NCBI RefSeq assembly: GCF_003576645.1
Contig: NC_044925.1
Span: 10,382,550-10,446,549 of the forward strand
Length of the DNA stretch: 64,000 bases
Direction of reading: 5' to 3'
Source: Ipomoea triloba
Taxonomy: Eukaryota; Streptophyta; Magnoliopsida; Solanales; Convolvulaceae
The position numbers and the translations under genes are program-made. How positions within the stretch are numbered: the stretch's first letter is position 1; the number at the start of each line of letters is the position of its first letter. Under the pieces are notes generated by a model. It was not told where the DNA came from and did not search any database. It saw only the letters and a list, made by a program, of their open reading frames with translations. Shown piece after piece: positions 53,625 to 63,820 of this stretch.

Positions 53625-54906
53625 CATCAAAGGTAACATGTATGGACTCTTCAACCACCAAACTCCGCTTGTTGAAGACTCTGAGTGCTTTGCTTGTCGA
53701 TGAGTATCCCAGAAATACTCCATCATCTGCCTTTTCTTCAAAAGTTCTTCGTTGAGTCTTCCCATTGTTGTGAATATAGCATTTGCACCCGAATGAGTGG
53801 AAGTGGCTTACATTCGGTTTTCTTCCATTCCACAACTCATATGGAGTCTTTCCAACTCCTTTTACTATCAAGGACCGATTTTGGGTGTAGCACGCTGTGT
53901 TGATTGCTTCTGCCCAAAATCCTTGTGATATGTTGGCTTGCGAGAGCATGGTCCTTGCGGCTTCTTTGAGAGTTCTGTTCCTTCTTTCAGCAACCCCGTT
54001 TTGTTGAGGTGTTCGAGCAGCTGATTGTTGATGATGAATTCCGTTCTCGTTGCAGTAGCTCTCGATTACTTGATTAACGAACTCTCCACCTTGATCTGAC
54101 CGGATCTTTAGTATCGAGACTTCCTTTTCAACTTGAACTTGTTTCAAGAGATTTGGTAGGGCAATTTTTGTCTCGCTTTTCTTGGTTAAGAACACGGTCC
54201 ATGTGAATCTTGTGTAGTCATCCACTACCACAAGAGTGTACTTCTTTCCCTTTATGCTGGGTGGATCCACTGGGCCAAATAAGTCCATGTGAAGAAGACT
54301 TAATGGTCTAGTGGATGATGTATCGGCTTTGCTCTTGAAAGAGGATTTGATCTGTTTGCAACGTTGACATGCCTCACAGATTTTATCCTTTCGAAACGTC
54401 ACTTTGGGCAGTCCTTCCACTAAGTTCTTCTTAGTAAGCTTGTTGATAGTCTTGAAGTTCAGATGACTAAGCTTACTATGCCAATCCCAGCATAAATCTT
54501 CCTTGCTCCTTGCTAGCATACATAGGGATGGTTTTGCAGACCTCCAATCCACTATGTACATGTTTCCTTTCCTTGCTGCTTCCAAGACGACTTCGAGAGA
54601 TTCCTCGTTCATAATCTGACATTTGCTTTTGGTGAAGACAACTTTGTGGCCCTTGTCACAGAACTGGCTTGTACTAAGGAGATTGAACTTGAGCCCCTCA
54701 ACGTAGGACACTCCTTTAATAACCAGCTCATTCTTTTGGATTTCACCAACAGCTCTTGTGCGCCCCTTCTTCTCGTTGTCGCCAAATGTCACCAAGGGAC
54801 CTTCGATAGGTTGGATGTTCTCAAGCAGTGTTAGATTTCCAGTCATATGTCTCGAACATCCACTGTCAATGAACCACACGTCCCTGGTGTCCTGCAAGGA
54901 AATCAA
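53625..54906 (-). CDS. SIRE copia protease-integrase (element A), truncated
   Basis: Begins just after gag with WFIDSGCSRHMTGN, the aspartic protease active site (DSG). Next are the integrase zinc-binding part (HSKLSHLNFKTI, CEACQRCKQ) and the DDE core: LHMDLFGPVD, IRSDQGGEFVN, PQQNGVAERRNRTLKEAART. It continues to the C-terminal region YELWNGRKPNVSHFHSFGC and VFLGYSSTSKALRVFNKR. The frame is open to the N at 53624. Reverse transcriptase and RNase H are missing from the assembly here. The key acidic residues are present, so this part looks recently active. Pol is in a different frame from gag; see the gag entry. Confidence 0.9.
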
Positions 54907-57215
54907 GCAAGTTTAGGTACCCAAACTTTGGGTCCTGGTGGGTTAGTGAGTTTAGGCATCCATTTATACCTTGTGCCCATTATTCCAGGCCTAGGCGCAA
55001 TGTAGCCATTGTACGTTTGATAATTATAAGGAATGCTAGCAAAGGTTTTAGGCCTCTTTGGTGCATAAATCAACTTAGGTAGAGACTTTTCGACCGGCTT
55101 ATGCACCATGCCTTTCATACGCTGTTTGGTCATGTGAAATTGCTGAAAGTGAGGTTTCTTCCAGAACTTGTAATTTGATGACCAATTCTCACTAGATGGA
55201 TAGAGTCTTCCTTTCTCCATCCGTGAGTTCCTAACTATGTGGATCTCAGACCTTCCATATTTGCCTTGAGGTGCATTATATGGAGTGTAGCTCTTTTTGT
55301 ACTTGGAATGGCCTTGCGAGAGATAGCAAGGTGATCTCTCGATATTGTTTACCCGGCCATTCTTCGTAGCTTTCCTATACTTTCCATTGCTGGTGTATAG
55401 GGACGGTTTATGAATAGCTACTCTGGTCTTTTCTGTTGGTCCTTTATGACCTTTATTTGGTTTGGGTTGAGATCCTCCATTTCTTGAAGTTCCCAAACCA
55501 TTGGTCTGTTTATCTCTCGAGAGATGGTCTTGATGGAACCCTAGACCGGTTCTATCACTTGTAGGTCTGTGATCAACCACCATTTTCTCCATAGCTTTGG
55601 AGGAATTAGTGTATGATGCTATGACCTTTCGAAGATTAAGCTCTCTCGTCTCTCGAGCTTTGCACTCTTCAGATAGTAGGATTACTTTGGCTTCTAACTC
55701 ACTTACTTTGAGAGTCAGCTCCAAATTCTCTTTCGAGACGTTCTTAAGCATATCTCTTTCAGCAATTAGCTTGCTGTTTTCCTCCCTGATTTTGGCATGA
55801 GTGCTATTAGCGACTGCGAGATCCCTTTTGAATGTTTCAAGCATCTCAAAGGGATCTTCATCGCTTCTGAAAGAAGAACAACGAGAGGTAGAAGTAGAGC
55901 AGCGAGATGTGGAAGTAGAGGTTACCTCATTGTCAATGGCCATTAGGCATTGATTCTCTTCTTCCTCGGTGTATAAGCAGATGAGCCCCCTCTCATCCTC
56001 TGAGCTGCTGCTGCTTTCACTGGAGCTCGACGTCTCGGACTCCTCGATTGTTCTCTCGAGTTCCTCAGCAACAAGCGCCTTTCTGCGCAGATGTTTCTTT
56101 GTATCTCCCTTGAAGCCACTTTGTGCTGGCTTCTCTTTAGGTTCCTCCTTTCTCCTGGAGTTCCTACATTCTAGGCCTTGATACTTGCTTACCTTAGGGT
56201 AAGGACAGTCAGCCTTGAAGTGCCCCGGTCTCCTGCAGTTGTAGCATAGACCTTGATCTTCTTCCTCCATTCCTCTGGATGTGTATTTCTCATTTTTCCT
56301 TCTTGAGGAGGAAGGTGAACTTGTATTGCTTTCCGGTGTCTTCTTCATGAACTTCCTGAATTTTCTTATGAAGAAAGCAAACTGTTCGTCAGATAAAAAA
56401 TCAGTGGGATTAGGATCTGACCTTGAGGAGGTGGTTGGTTGGTCCGCAACCAGTGCCACATTCCGTCTGTCCACCACGTCCTCATCTCTTGGAAACATCT
56501 CAAATTCGAAGGCTTTGAGATCTCTGAATAGTTGGTCGGTTGTGGTGTTCTTCAAATCCCTGTGATCACGCATTGTGATCACCTTCATTTCCCACTCCTT
56601 GGTAAGGCCTCGTAGGACCTTCAGGTTTAGCTCCTTTTGTGGAATCTCCTTCTCGAGATCACTGATCTCTATTGATAGCTTCATGAAACGAGATTCCATG
56701 CTGTCGATGCTCTCCCCTGGCTTCATCTTGAAGTCCTCGAACTTCTTCATGGCCACGGTGAGCTTGTTCTCCTTCTCCTGTTCGTCACCTTCACCAATTA
56801 ACATCAAAGTATCCCATACCTCTTTCGCCGTTTTGCACTTTCTTACTTTTGGAAAGATGGTTTCGTCTATAGCTCTGAAGAGAATATCCTTGGCAATGTT
56901 GTCCAAGTTGTTTCTCTTCCTATCATCACTTGTCCATTCTTCCCTAGGTTTGGGGACATACTTTGGTGTATCTCTGGTTTGCTCAGCAGTCGTGTTTACC
57001 ATCATGATCTTGACTGGTCCAGATGTTATAACTTCGGCCATCTCATCATGGAGGGCTGATAGATACGCAAGCATGCGTGTTTTCCAGTCATCGAACCTGC
57101 TAAGATCAAAGAGAAGATGTCTCGACAACATGCTATCCATATTAGAAAAATTATCTCGTGCTTTGAAAACTTTTAAAAGATTTTTCAAAGAAGGATCTCT
57201 AGGCAATATAAACAA
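54903..57215 (-). CDS. SIRE copia gag (element A)
   Basis: Open for 770 codons; the likely start is the Met at residue 26 (MDSMLSRHLLFDLSRFDDWK). Residues ~35-230 are the copia gag region (WKTRMLAYLSALHDEMAEVI, AKEVWDTLMLIGEGDEQEK, LKVLRGLTKEWEMKV), then a zinc knuckle CYNCRRPGHFKADC at ~330, a Ser/Glu-rich acidic stretch (~400-430), a coiled-coil region (~475-560) and a basic Tyr/Pro-rich tail ending PGPKVWVPKLA. The length is large, typical of SIRE elements. The stop is followed by protease in the -1 frame, with a TTGCAG acceptor-like site at the junction; either frameshifting or splicing may link them. Confidence 0.9.
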   Translation of the reverse strand: MFILPRDPSLKNLLKVFKARDNFSNMDSMLSRHLLFDLSRFDDWKTRMLAYLSALHDEMAEVITSGPVKIMMVNTTAEQTRDTPKYVPKPREEWTSDDRKRNNLDNIAKDILFRAIDETIFPKVRKCKTAKEVWDTLMLIGEGDEQEKENKLTVAMKKFEDFKMKPGESIDSMESRFMKLSIEISDLEKEIPQKELNLKVLRGLTKEWEMKVITMRDHRDLKNTTTDQLFRDLKAFEFEMFPRDEDVVDRRNVALVADQPTTSSRSDPNPTDFLSDEQFAFFIRKFRKFMKKTPESNTSSPSSSRRKNEKYTSRGMEEEDQGLCYNCRRPGHFKADCPYPKVSKYQGLECRNSRRKEEPKEKPAQSGFKGDTKKHLRRKALVAEELERTIEESETSSSSESSSSSEDERGLICLYTEEEENQCLMAIDNEVTSTSTSRCSTSTSRCSSFRSDEDPFEMLETFKRDLAVANSTHAKIREENSKLIAERDMLKNVSKENLELTLKVSELEAKVILLSEECKARETRELNLRKVIASYTNSSKAMEKMVVDHRPTSDRTGLGFHQDHLSRDKQTNGLGTSRNGGSQPKPNKGHKGPTEKTRVAIHKPSLYTSNGKYRKATKNGRVNNIERSPCYLSQGHSKYKKSYTPYNAPQGKYGRSEIHIVRNSRMEKGRLYPSSENWSSNYKFWKKPHFQQFHMTKQRMKGMVHKPVEKSLPKLIYAPKRPKTFASIPYNYQTYNGYIAPRPGIMGTRYKWMPKLTNPPGPKVWVPKLA

Positions 57216-57239
57216 AGGTTTATATCGATCAGAGAACTT

Positions 57240-57251
57240 GCTCTGATACCA
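57240..57251 (-). promoter_or_regulatory. Primer-binding site of SIRE element A
   Basis: The plus strand GCTCTGATACCA equals the 3' end of initiator Met tRNA; two bases separate it from the LTR. Confidence 0.85.
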
Positions 57252-57253
57252 AT

Positions 57254-59525
57254 TGTTGGTCCCAAGGGGATGGGGTACAAGTCTAGGGGGGGGGGTGAAT
57301 AGACTTGTATAAGATTTTGCAAATCTTTTCGACCTCTCGTGTGTATTGAACTTAGGATGTTTAGGTTCGATACCTCACGAGGTGAAGACAAAGTTTTATG
57401 CGCAGCGGAAATGTTATCCCCTTTTAGTTAGCACGAGTTTGGGTTAGTTCGAGAGGTGTGATTATATGCAGTGCAATCGAGAAGTTAGCGAGAGATAAAA
57501 ACAGAAAGTAAATGCAAGAGAGATTTTTAAGTGGTTCGGCCAACCCGCCTACTTCCACTCTTCTTCCAGAAACTCCCTGGAAGGATTGCACTAAAAACTT
57601 CCCTTTCTAGTACAATAACGAGCGCTTGAGCTTTGATCACCAAGCCCGCCTCAAGCCTCAGGTTTTTCGCCCCGCTTCCAGTTACTCCACCTCTCGAGCA
57701 CTTGACCTTTGATCACCAAGCCCGCGTCAAGCCTCAGGTTTCTTTCGCTCGGACAGCAGCCAGGTTACTCCGCCTCTCCTCAGGTTTTTCTCCCCGCTTC
57801 CAGTTACTCCACCTCTCGAGCACTTGACCTTTGATCACCAAGCCCGCGTCAAGCCTCAGGTTTCTTTCGCTCGGACAGCAGCCAGGTTACTCCGCCTCTC
57901 CTCAGGTTTTTCTCCCCGCTTCCAGTTACTCCACCTCTCGAGCACTTGACCTTTGATCACCAAGCCCGCGTCAAGCCTCAGGTTTCTTTCGCTCGGACAG
58001 CAGCCAGGTTACTCCGCCTCTCCTCAGGTTTTTCTCCCCGCTTCCAGTTACTCCACCTCTCGAGCACTTGACCTTTGATCACCAAGCCCGCGTCAAGCCT
58101 CAGGATCTTCACAAGACAGCTCCCAGGTTACTCCGCCTCTCCAAGGTCTTTCTCCCCGCTTCCAGTTACTCCACCTCTCGAGCACTTGACCTTTGATCAC
58201 CAAGCCCGCGTCAAGCCTCAGGATCTTCACAAGACAGCTCCCAGGTTACTCCGCCTCTCCAAGGTCTTTCTCCCCGCTTCCAGCTATTCCACCTCTCGAG
58301 CACTTGACCTTTGATCACCAAGCCCGCGTCAAGCCTCAGGTTTCTTTCACTCGGACAGCTGCCAGGTTACTCCACCTCTCTTGCTTAATCCAAAGCAAGG
58401 TGTTTTTGGTTGTCACAGTTGAATGTAACAATCTCCAATCTGACCACAAGCTATCGTTGAATCAACTTTGATGTAGAGCAGCTTTGGTCACCTTCTGGAT
58501 GTATGACAGTTTAGCTTTGTAACTCTCTTCGAACACTAAGATGTGTTCTCTCGCTGTATTGAATATCAGGATGATATTCCAAGTTAAGCACTTTGCACTG
58601 GAACGTTTTTATCAGACACCTCTTGTTAACCTCTTGACCTCTTTCATAACCCCTGTTTCTTCTGTGTCTTTACGTCCTTATATATGAGAGTAGAAGAATA
58701 GTTCCGTTGGAGGGAAAACTATTCCGTTTGAAATTGGTTTCCCACGCCGAACATGGGTCTTTGCACAATTTCAGCATTTTTCATGGAGTAGTGGTCTTGT
58801 AACTTGAGCCTTTTGTTTTGTAGTGAATATTCCATATTCCACTTTCTTGAGTTCATGCTTCACTTGCTTCTTTTGGATAAAGTTACTCTTTTTATGTTCC
58901 CATCATTCCTTGTTTGGGGAATCTGACCACTTCAGGATTGGTGCATTTCTTGACCGTTTGTGGTGGAGGTCTGACGTGTCATCCACTTCCGTCCATTTTG
59001 AAACCTCCCGCTCAGCACCTCTTCAATATGATATTCTTCTTCTCCAAACTTAGAGTATTTTATCTGCACATGTTGACTAACATTCAGCCTCTTGGAGAAG
59101 TGCCGGTTTATCGAGACCATATAAGATGTCTCGACCACTTGATGTTTCAATCCCATGTATCGAGAGGTCTATCTCTCGAATATTCTTTACGTCTCGAACT
59201 CGATAGGTATATCGAGAGGTCCTTACCTCTCGAACTTGGCTTGTGTCTCGAGACTTAGTTGATGTCTCGTAGACCCTTATTCCTCCAGAGTTGTCTCGTG
59301 CCTGCTTCTGATCTATCTGTTTGCTTACAACACGAAAACTTCTAAGTTGTTCAAACAAGTTTACCTTAAGCTTAAATATTTCCCGAGTTGAGCTCAAATT
59401 ACCCGGTTGTATTTTCGCTCTTAGTTTACTTATCGAACTTACATTGTTTTGCCTATGAATCGAGACTTGGGGATTCTTACTTAACAGTTGGTATCATCAA
59501 AACCTATTACATGATGTTCCTAACA
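57254..59525 (-). mobile_element. 5' LTR of SIRE element A (2.27 kb)
   Basis: From TGTTGGTCCC at 57254 to TCCTAACA at 59525. The outer end interrupts an integrase gene at the codons INTACYT, so element A inserted into another SIRE copy; the flanking pentamer there is AGTAT. A tandem array (57619-58390) and CTCTCGAA-rich repeats (59160-59260) lie inside. Its 3' LTR is not in the assembly: the LTR at 49846 differs in sequence and in flanking pentamer. Confidence 0.85.
57619..58390. repeat. 118/122-bp tandem array inside the SIRE LTR
   Basis: Units beginning GAGCACTTGACCTTTGATC start at 57696, 57818, 57940, 58062, 58180 and 58298, preceded by a shorter divergent copy at 57619. Three consecutive periods are 122 bp and two are 118 bp; the latter share a variant with AGGATCTTCACAAGACAGC, so one variant was duplicated. 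Each has TTACTCCGCCTCTCC. ORFs across it are artefacts. Confidence 0.9.
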
Positions 59526-60524
59526 AGTATAACAAGCAGTGTTGATAGCCTCCGCCCAAAAACGTTTGGGTAGTTCGGCTGCTGAAATCATGACCCGTGC
59601 AGCTTCTTTAAGTGTTCTATTTCTTCTTTCGGCTACACCATTTTGTTGTGGCGTCCTTGCGGCAGATAGTTGGTGCAAAATCCCTTGTGAACTGCAGTAG
59701 GCCTGAATCACACCATTCACGAATTCTGTACCTCTGTCTGTACGGATTTTGGAGATTTTTGCGTCCTTTTCGTTTTGAAGTTGTTGCAAGAGCTCTGGCA
59801 ATCTTTGTTCCACTTCGTTCTTCTTATTGATGAATATCGTCCAAGTGTACCTGGAAAAATCATCAACAACAACAAGAGTATATTTCTTACCACTTATACT
59901 TACCGGGTCTACTGGACCAAAGAGATCCATATGTAGTAGACTAAGAGGTCTTGATGTAGATTCTTGTGTCTTAGATTTGAAAGAAGACTTGATTTGCTTT
60001 CCTTTCTGACACGCATCACAGATTTGATCCTTCTTGTATACAATGTTGGGTAAACCTTCAACTAACTTACATTTTGCAAGCTTGTTAATAGACTTGAAGT
60101 TTAAGTGATTTAATTTCCTGTGCCATTCCCAACTCGTAGTGCTTGAGTTATTTGCCATTAAACATACAGAGTCCTTCGTTGCGCTCCAATCAACCACATA
60201 CATATTTTTCTTTCTCCTTCCGGTGAGCACAGTTTTCTTTGTGGATTCTTCTTTAACTCGGCATTTGTCTTTGATGAACTCTACAAGATATCCTTTGTCA
60301 CAGAATTGGCTAGTGCTAAGGGGATTAAACTTTAGTCCTTCTACGTATGATACATTTTCAATCCTTAGACCATTCTTGATAACAGTTCCGATTCCCTTTG
60401 TTATTCCATGATCATTTCCACCAAATATGACTTTTGGTCCTTCGATATTTCTGAACTCTACAAGACTAGCTTTATTGCCGGTCATATGTCGAGAACATCC
60501 GCTATCAAAGTACCAAATATCCTG
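59526..60524 (-). pseudogene. SIRE copia protease-integrase (element C), interrupted
   Basis: Protease WYFDSGCSRHMTGN, integrase zinc region WHRKLNHLNFKSI and CDACQKGKQ, DDE core LHMDLFGPVD, IRTDRGTEFVN, PQQNGVAERRNRTL, ending at EAINTACYT where the LTR of element A starts. Otherwise open. In the conserved IRSDQGGEF box it reads IRTDRGTEF; the Asp and Glu are kept. Compared with element A it is a different subfamily. Confidence 0.85.
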
Positions 60525-60532
60525 CAACACAA

Positions 60533-60686
60533 TTAAGTATTTTTAGGTACCCAGATTTGTTTGGGTCCTTCCTTGTTAGTGATTTTAGGCATCCAAACCC
60601 ACCTAGATCTCATTAATCCAAGATTAGGTGATTTGTAACCATTGACAGTATTATAATTATAAGGAATTTGGACATTCTTTTTGTGG
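60533..60686 (-). CDS. C-terminal end of SIRE gag (element C)
   Basis: Reads NVQIPYNYNTVNGYKSPNLG, then WMPKITN and QIWVPKNT before a stop, the same tail as element A gag. It is followed by the same TTGCAG|GAT junction and a -1 frame change into protease. Truncated upstream by the N at 60687. Confidence 0.7.
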
Positions 60687-60805
60687 NTTAAGATTAAGGG
60701 AATGTTTACATAACAGAGTTTAGTGGAAAAGATTCAAAGAAATAAGACCAAGAACAACATAAGTATCAATACATTGAAATAAGATGGAGTTTGGACCACG
60801 AGAGC
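60687..60805. other. Single ambiguous base and spacer: probable assembly join
   Basis: On one side is gag of element C, on the other the end of an env-like ORF. In a real SIRE element the env-like ORF is followed by the 3' LTR, not gag, so a deletion or mis-join sits here. Confidence 0.6.
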
Positions 60806-62758
60806 TTACTTCTTGTTGCCTTTCCTTTTCTTGTTAATGGCTTCTCGTGTCTTGATGGGGTCTTTCGGATTTACCAGGCTTAAGTATTCATCTGTGACAT
60901 CTAGATGCCTGTAGTTCCTGTAGGCTTCCCCCACGAACTCACCATCAATTACTCCATCTTTCCACCAAGCAATACATTCTTCTGGAGACATGTTGCTGTG
61001 TGTTGATATTCCAGTGATTTTCAGAAGCTTGAATATCTCCAGAGTCAGAATTTGTTCAGTGTCTTCTCTGTTCCCAAACTTAAAGTTTGTCATGAGAAGA
61101 TCTATCTTCCTTTCTTCTTCTGACTGTCGTTCTTGTCTTTTTCTTCTTCTTTCTCTGTCCTCTTCTCTCCTTCTCTCCACTTCCAGTGTACGCTGGACCC
61201 TTAGGTTTTCTGCCTGTTTGGCATCCTCCACTGCTTTGCTCATGATTCTTGGTATTTTTGGAGGTGGTCCAGCTGGTTCACTTGCTGCCCTTTTCTTGCC
61301 CGTTGTATCCCCCTTCTTTTTCTCTTTATTTTCCCCCTTGTTGGCATCATCAGTACGGGAGAGGAGGGTGGACATACCTTCGAAAATAGCTTGAAGTTGG
61401 GCAGGGACTTGGTTCGACAGGTCATCGAGTATGGCCTTCATCACATCCTGTCGAAGTTCACTGGAATATTGGAAGGCTCGCAGCTCTGCTCGCATCTCGG
61501 CTAATTCAGCCCTCGCACTTGCAGCCTCTGCTCGAGCTACAGCGGCTTCATCAGTGGCTTTCCGTGCTGCATCCTCAGCCCATATCGCCTGTTCGAGAAG
61601 TTCGGCATGACGGCCTTGGGATTCACTTGTGCCATCAGCAGGCATTGCAGCATTGCGGACCACAGCGAGTATTCTTTCGAGCTGAGCCATCTTCTGAGAT
61701 TGATCAGCCATGAATTGACGCACTTCGCCAATGAAGACTTCTTCGGCCTGTTGATCATAGTCAGAAGTAGGAGTTGAGGAGCGAGATGTACCTTTCGTTG
61801 GAGGGGACTTGGGTGCTTCCAGATTTCCACCCATGACTTGCAATTGCGAGTCCACCTCTCGACTGACTTCCTGAGGTTCAGCAGGGACACTGGGATCAGA
61901 GCTCGAAGGTAGCTCCATATCAGGTGCTTCCCGGTTTCCACCTGAGGGATGGATCGCTTCTTGCTCTTCACCTCTCGAACCGGGAGCCTCAGCTTCAGCT
62001 GCTGGTAAGGTAGGATTGGCCAAGGTGGGAGTCTCTGCATCAGATGCTTCCCGGTTTCCATCTGATTGAGGTTCCCCCTCAACACTACCTCTCGAACCAG
62101 TGCTGGGAACGTTATCATCTACTGGAGGAGTTGATTCATCGGCAGGTGCTTCCCGGTTTCCACCTTCTTGAACCTCAACTCTCGAACCAGCAGGGTTCTC
62201 CTCATTCTGCTCTTGTTGCTCACTTGTTTGCACTTCAGTATGCTCTGGTGAGTCTGGAATATCTATTATCTCAGGAGCAACTGGTGCACTCCACCTTTCC
62301 CTATTAACCATATCGATGGGAAAGCCTGGGAGTTGGAGCAACAAAATTTCACCCTCTCGAACTGTCTGAGCTTCATCTGTTGCATTCGAGGGTGTGGACT
62401 CAGGTGGTGGCAGTAGTAAGACAGAGTTAGGTGCCACCTCATGTGCTTCAGAGGTCTCGGATTCACCTCTCGAAGCTACCTGGTCTTCTAGAGCAGATTC
62501 ACTCACATGGGACAAGGGGATTGCTGCAGTTGGAGTAGGAGTGTCAGCATCATTTCGAGCAACCCCAGAGGTCTCTCCTGGACCTCTCGTGTGTTCTATA
62601 CTTTGTCCCAAGGATATTGCTGTGGCAAGCCTGATATCCTCTCGAAATTGAGCATATAGTTCAGGATCTTCTTCAGGCTCGGCTTCATCTTCTTGTGCAT
62701 CAACAGCTATGCCCTTTCCTTTGTCAGATCGACCAAGATTACTCCTGATTACTTGCAT
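60806..62758 (-). CDS. SIRE env-like / extra ORF, C-terminal 650 residues
   Basis: A 650-codon frame from MQVIRSNLGRSDKGKG, and open further upstream (ALNWLDLTEIPADELQNRAH) to the N at 62822. It has an acidic low-complexity first half with four degenerate repeats containing GNREAP / GNLEAP (residues ~200-320), a long helical coiled-coil-like part (~345-470: LLEQAIWAEDAARKATDEAA, ARAELAEMRAELRAF), a nuclear-signal-like KKRAASEPAGPPPKIPR, a charged stretch ERRREEDRERRRKRQERQ and a conserved-looking C-terminus (SPEECIAWWKDGVIDGEFVG). SIRE elements carry such an ORF after pol, called env-like; no fusion protein or membrane segment is visible here, so a true envelope role is unsupported. Confidence 0.65.
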   Translation of the reverse strand: MQVIRSNLGRSDKGKGIAVDAQEDEAEPEEDPELYAQFREDIRLATAISLGQSIEHTRGPGETSGVARNDADTPTPTAAIPLSHVSESALEDQVASRGESETSEAHEVAPNSVLLLPPPESTPSNATDEAQTVREGEILLLQLPGFPIDMVNRERWSAPVAPEIIDIPDSPEHTEVQTSEQQEQNEENPAGSRVEVQEGGNREAPADESTPPVDDNVPSTGSRGSVEGEPQSDGNREASDAETPTLANPTLPAAEAEAPGSRGEEQEAIHPSGGNREAPDMELPSSSDPSVPAEPQEVSREVDSQLQVMGGNLEAPKSPPTKGTSRSSTPTSDYDQQAEEVFIGEVRQFMADQSQKMAQLERILAVVRNAAMPADGTSESQGRHAELLEQAIWAEDAARKATDEAAVARAEAASARAELAEMRAELRAFQYSSELRQDVMKAILDDLSNQVPAQLQAIFEGMSTLLSRTDDANKGENKEKKKGDTTGKKRAASEPAGPPPKIPRIMSKAVEDAKQAENLRVQRTLEVERRREEDRERRRKRQERQSEEERKIDLLMTNFKFGNREDTEQILTLEIFKLLKITGISTHSNMSPEECIAWWKDGVIDGEFVGEAYRNYRHLDVTDEYLSLVNPKDPIKTREAINKKRKGNKK

Positions 62759-62822
62759 CTCATGGGCACGGTTTTGAAGCTCGTCGGCTGGGATTTCAGT
62801 GAGATCTAACCAGTTTAGTGCN

Positions 62823-63301
62823 ATCTTTCGAAGTGACCTCTCGAACTACCCTTCTTCGAGACATGATGTATGTAGACAAACTGATCGGGTGACCTCTCGA
62901 ACTACCTTTCGAACACAGATTGCGAGAGAAACAAGTTTGATTCATTTAAAAGATATCACTTGGAACATATCCTTAAGTTCATTTAGTGATTTCCAGATAC
63001 ATTACATATGAATCAATATCCTATTAAATTCCCTAGAAACTTTTGTTTGGCCTTGGTCAGCCTAATAGGAATCTATCGTTAAGGCAGGAACTAGCCATCT
63101 AAAGTCCTATTTGTCTAATAACAGAACTGGGGGTGGCTATTCCCTTTTCTTATTCTTCTCTCCGGAGCTGCTTACTATAGTTGGGAGTGACCATCTTCAT
63201 CGCTAATCCTCTTAATGTCTTTGGATTAGGTATGATCATCCCTTTGGCTGCTGCAGACCTCAGAAAGTCCCATCTGGTCTTCCTCTCCGTTTCCCTTGGT
63301 T
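62823..63301 (-). other. Env-like ORF region, broken by joins
   Basis: 63301-63150 reads ERKTRWDFLRSAAAKGMIIP and ends TPNYSKQLRREE at a stop. 62864 has an ATG (MSRRRVVREVTSKD) that probably starts the large ORF, but the N at 62822 disrupts the frame and the middle domain is missing. Between is noncoding leader sequence. Confidence 0.45.
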
Positions 63302-63302
63302 N

Positions 63303-63425
63303 TAATTCCGTTGGAGAGTTGAGTTGATATAGAGTTGATATATTTATTCCACAATTCATATTATTTTGTAGTGTAGTGTTTGTAGACATATTCCATTTTG
63401 TAGTGTAGTGTTCAATCTCCATATA
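63303..63425. repeat. LTR-derived patch between two N bases
   Basis: This 123-bp block, bounded by N at 63302 and 63426, is nearly the same as part of the SIRE LTR at 50877-51018 (shared CCGTTGGAGAGTTGAGTTG and TTTTGTAGTGTAGTGTTTG), minus a ~42-bp segment. It interrupts an ORF that otherwise reads through, so it looks like an erroneous gap fill. Confidence 0.75.
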
Positions 63426-63426
63426 N

Positions 63427-63620
63427 ATCTCCTCGTATTTGGGGATCCATTCACCTTGGATGGGAATATGATTCTTGCTTGGATTATCAGGAAGCTCCGT
63501 AATCTGTTCACCCTTCGTTGATTCTGGATAGTTTTCTCCTTGAAAATCTTTGGACTTGACTGCCGGTTTCTTTCCTCTATAAAAGAATGGAACATCATCT
63601 TTTCCTTTCTTTTTCTCCAT
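63427..63620 (-). CDS. Start of a SIRE downstream ORF
   Basis: From ATG at 63620: MEKKKGKDDVPFFYRGKKPA to IPIQGEWIPKYEE, then the N at 63426. It continues in the 63301-63150 piece once the patch is ignored. Small, basic and Lys-rich at the start; located 200 bp after the end of RNase H. No known domain. Confidence 0.5.
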
Positions 63621-63820
63621 GGGAAGTTGATGGTATGAACTTCTGAAAGAAACCCTCTTATTTATAGCCCAATAGGGTTACCACTGTTGAGTCACGGGAT
63701 GCAATATGAATGACCATTCAATGCTTGTGTAACTCCAAAGCTGCCATAAAGTTGATGAAACCGCCCCTCACATGCGAAACAGTTCATGGCACTAAATACA
63801 AGAAGATAAGATTTGACCAT

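Noticed and set aside
56575..57246. 223-codon plus-strand ORF
   Set aside because: Antisense to the SIRE gag, which has clear family motifs.
57619..58390. CRISPR-like array
   Set aside because: Units abut without unique spacers, are too long, and this is plant nuclear DNA.
57633..58471. ORFs with repeated ITKPASSLR segments
   Set aside because: They translate the 118/122-bp tandem array in a SIRE LTR.
49846..59525. One complete SIRE element with LTRs at 49846 and 57254
   Set aside because: The LTRs differ in length and sequence, the flanking pentamers differ (ATTCA against AGTAT), and an N join with missing pol lies between them.
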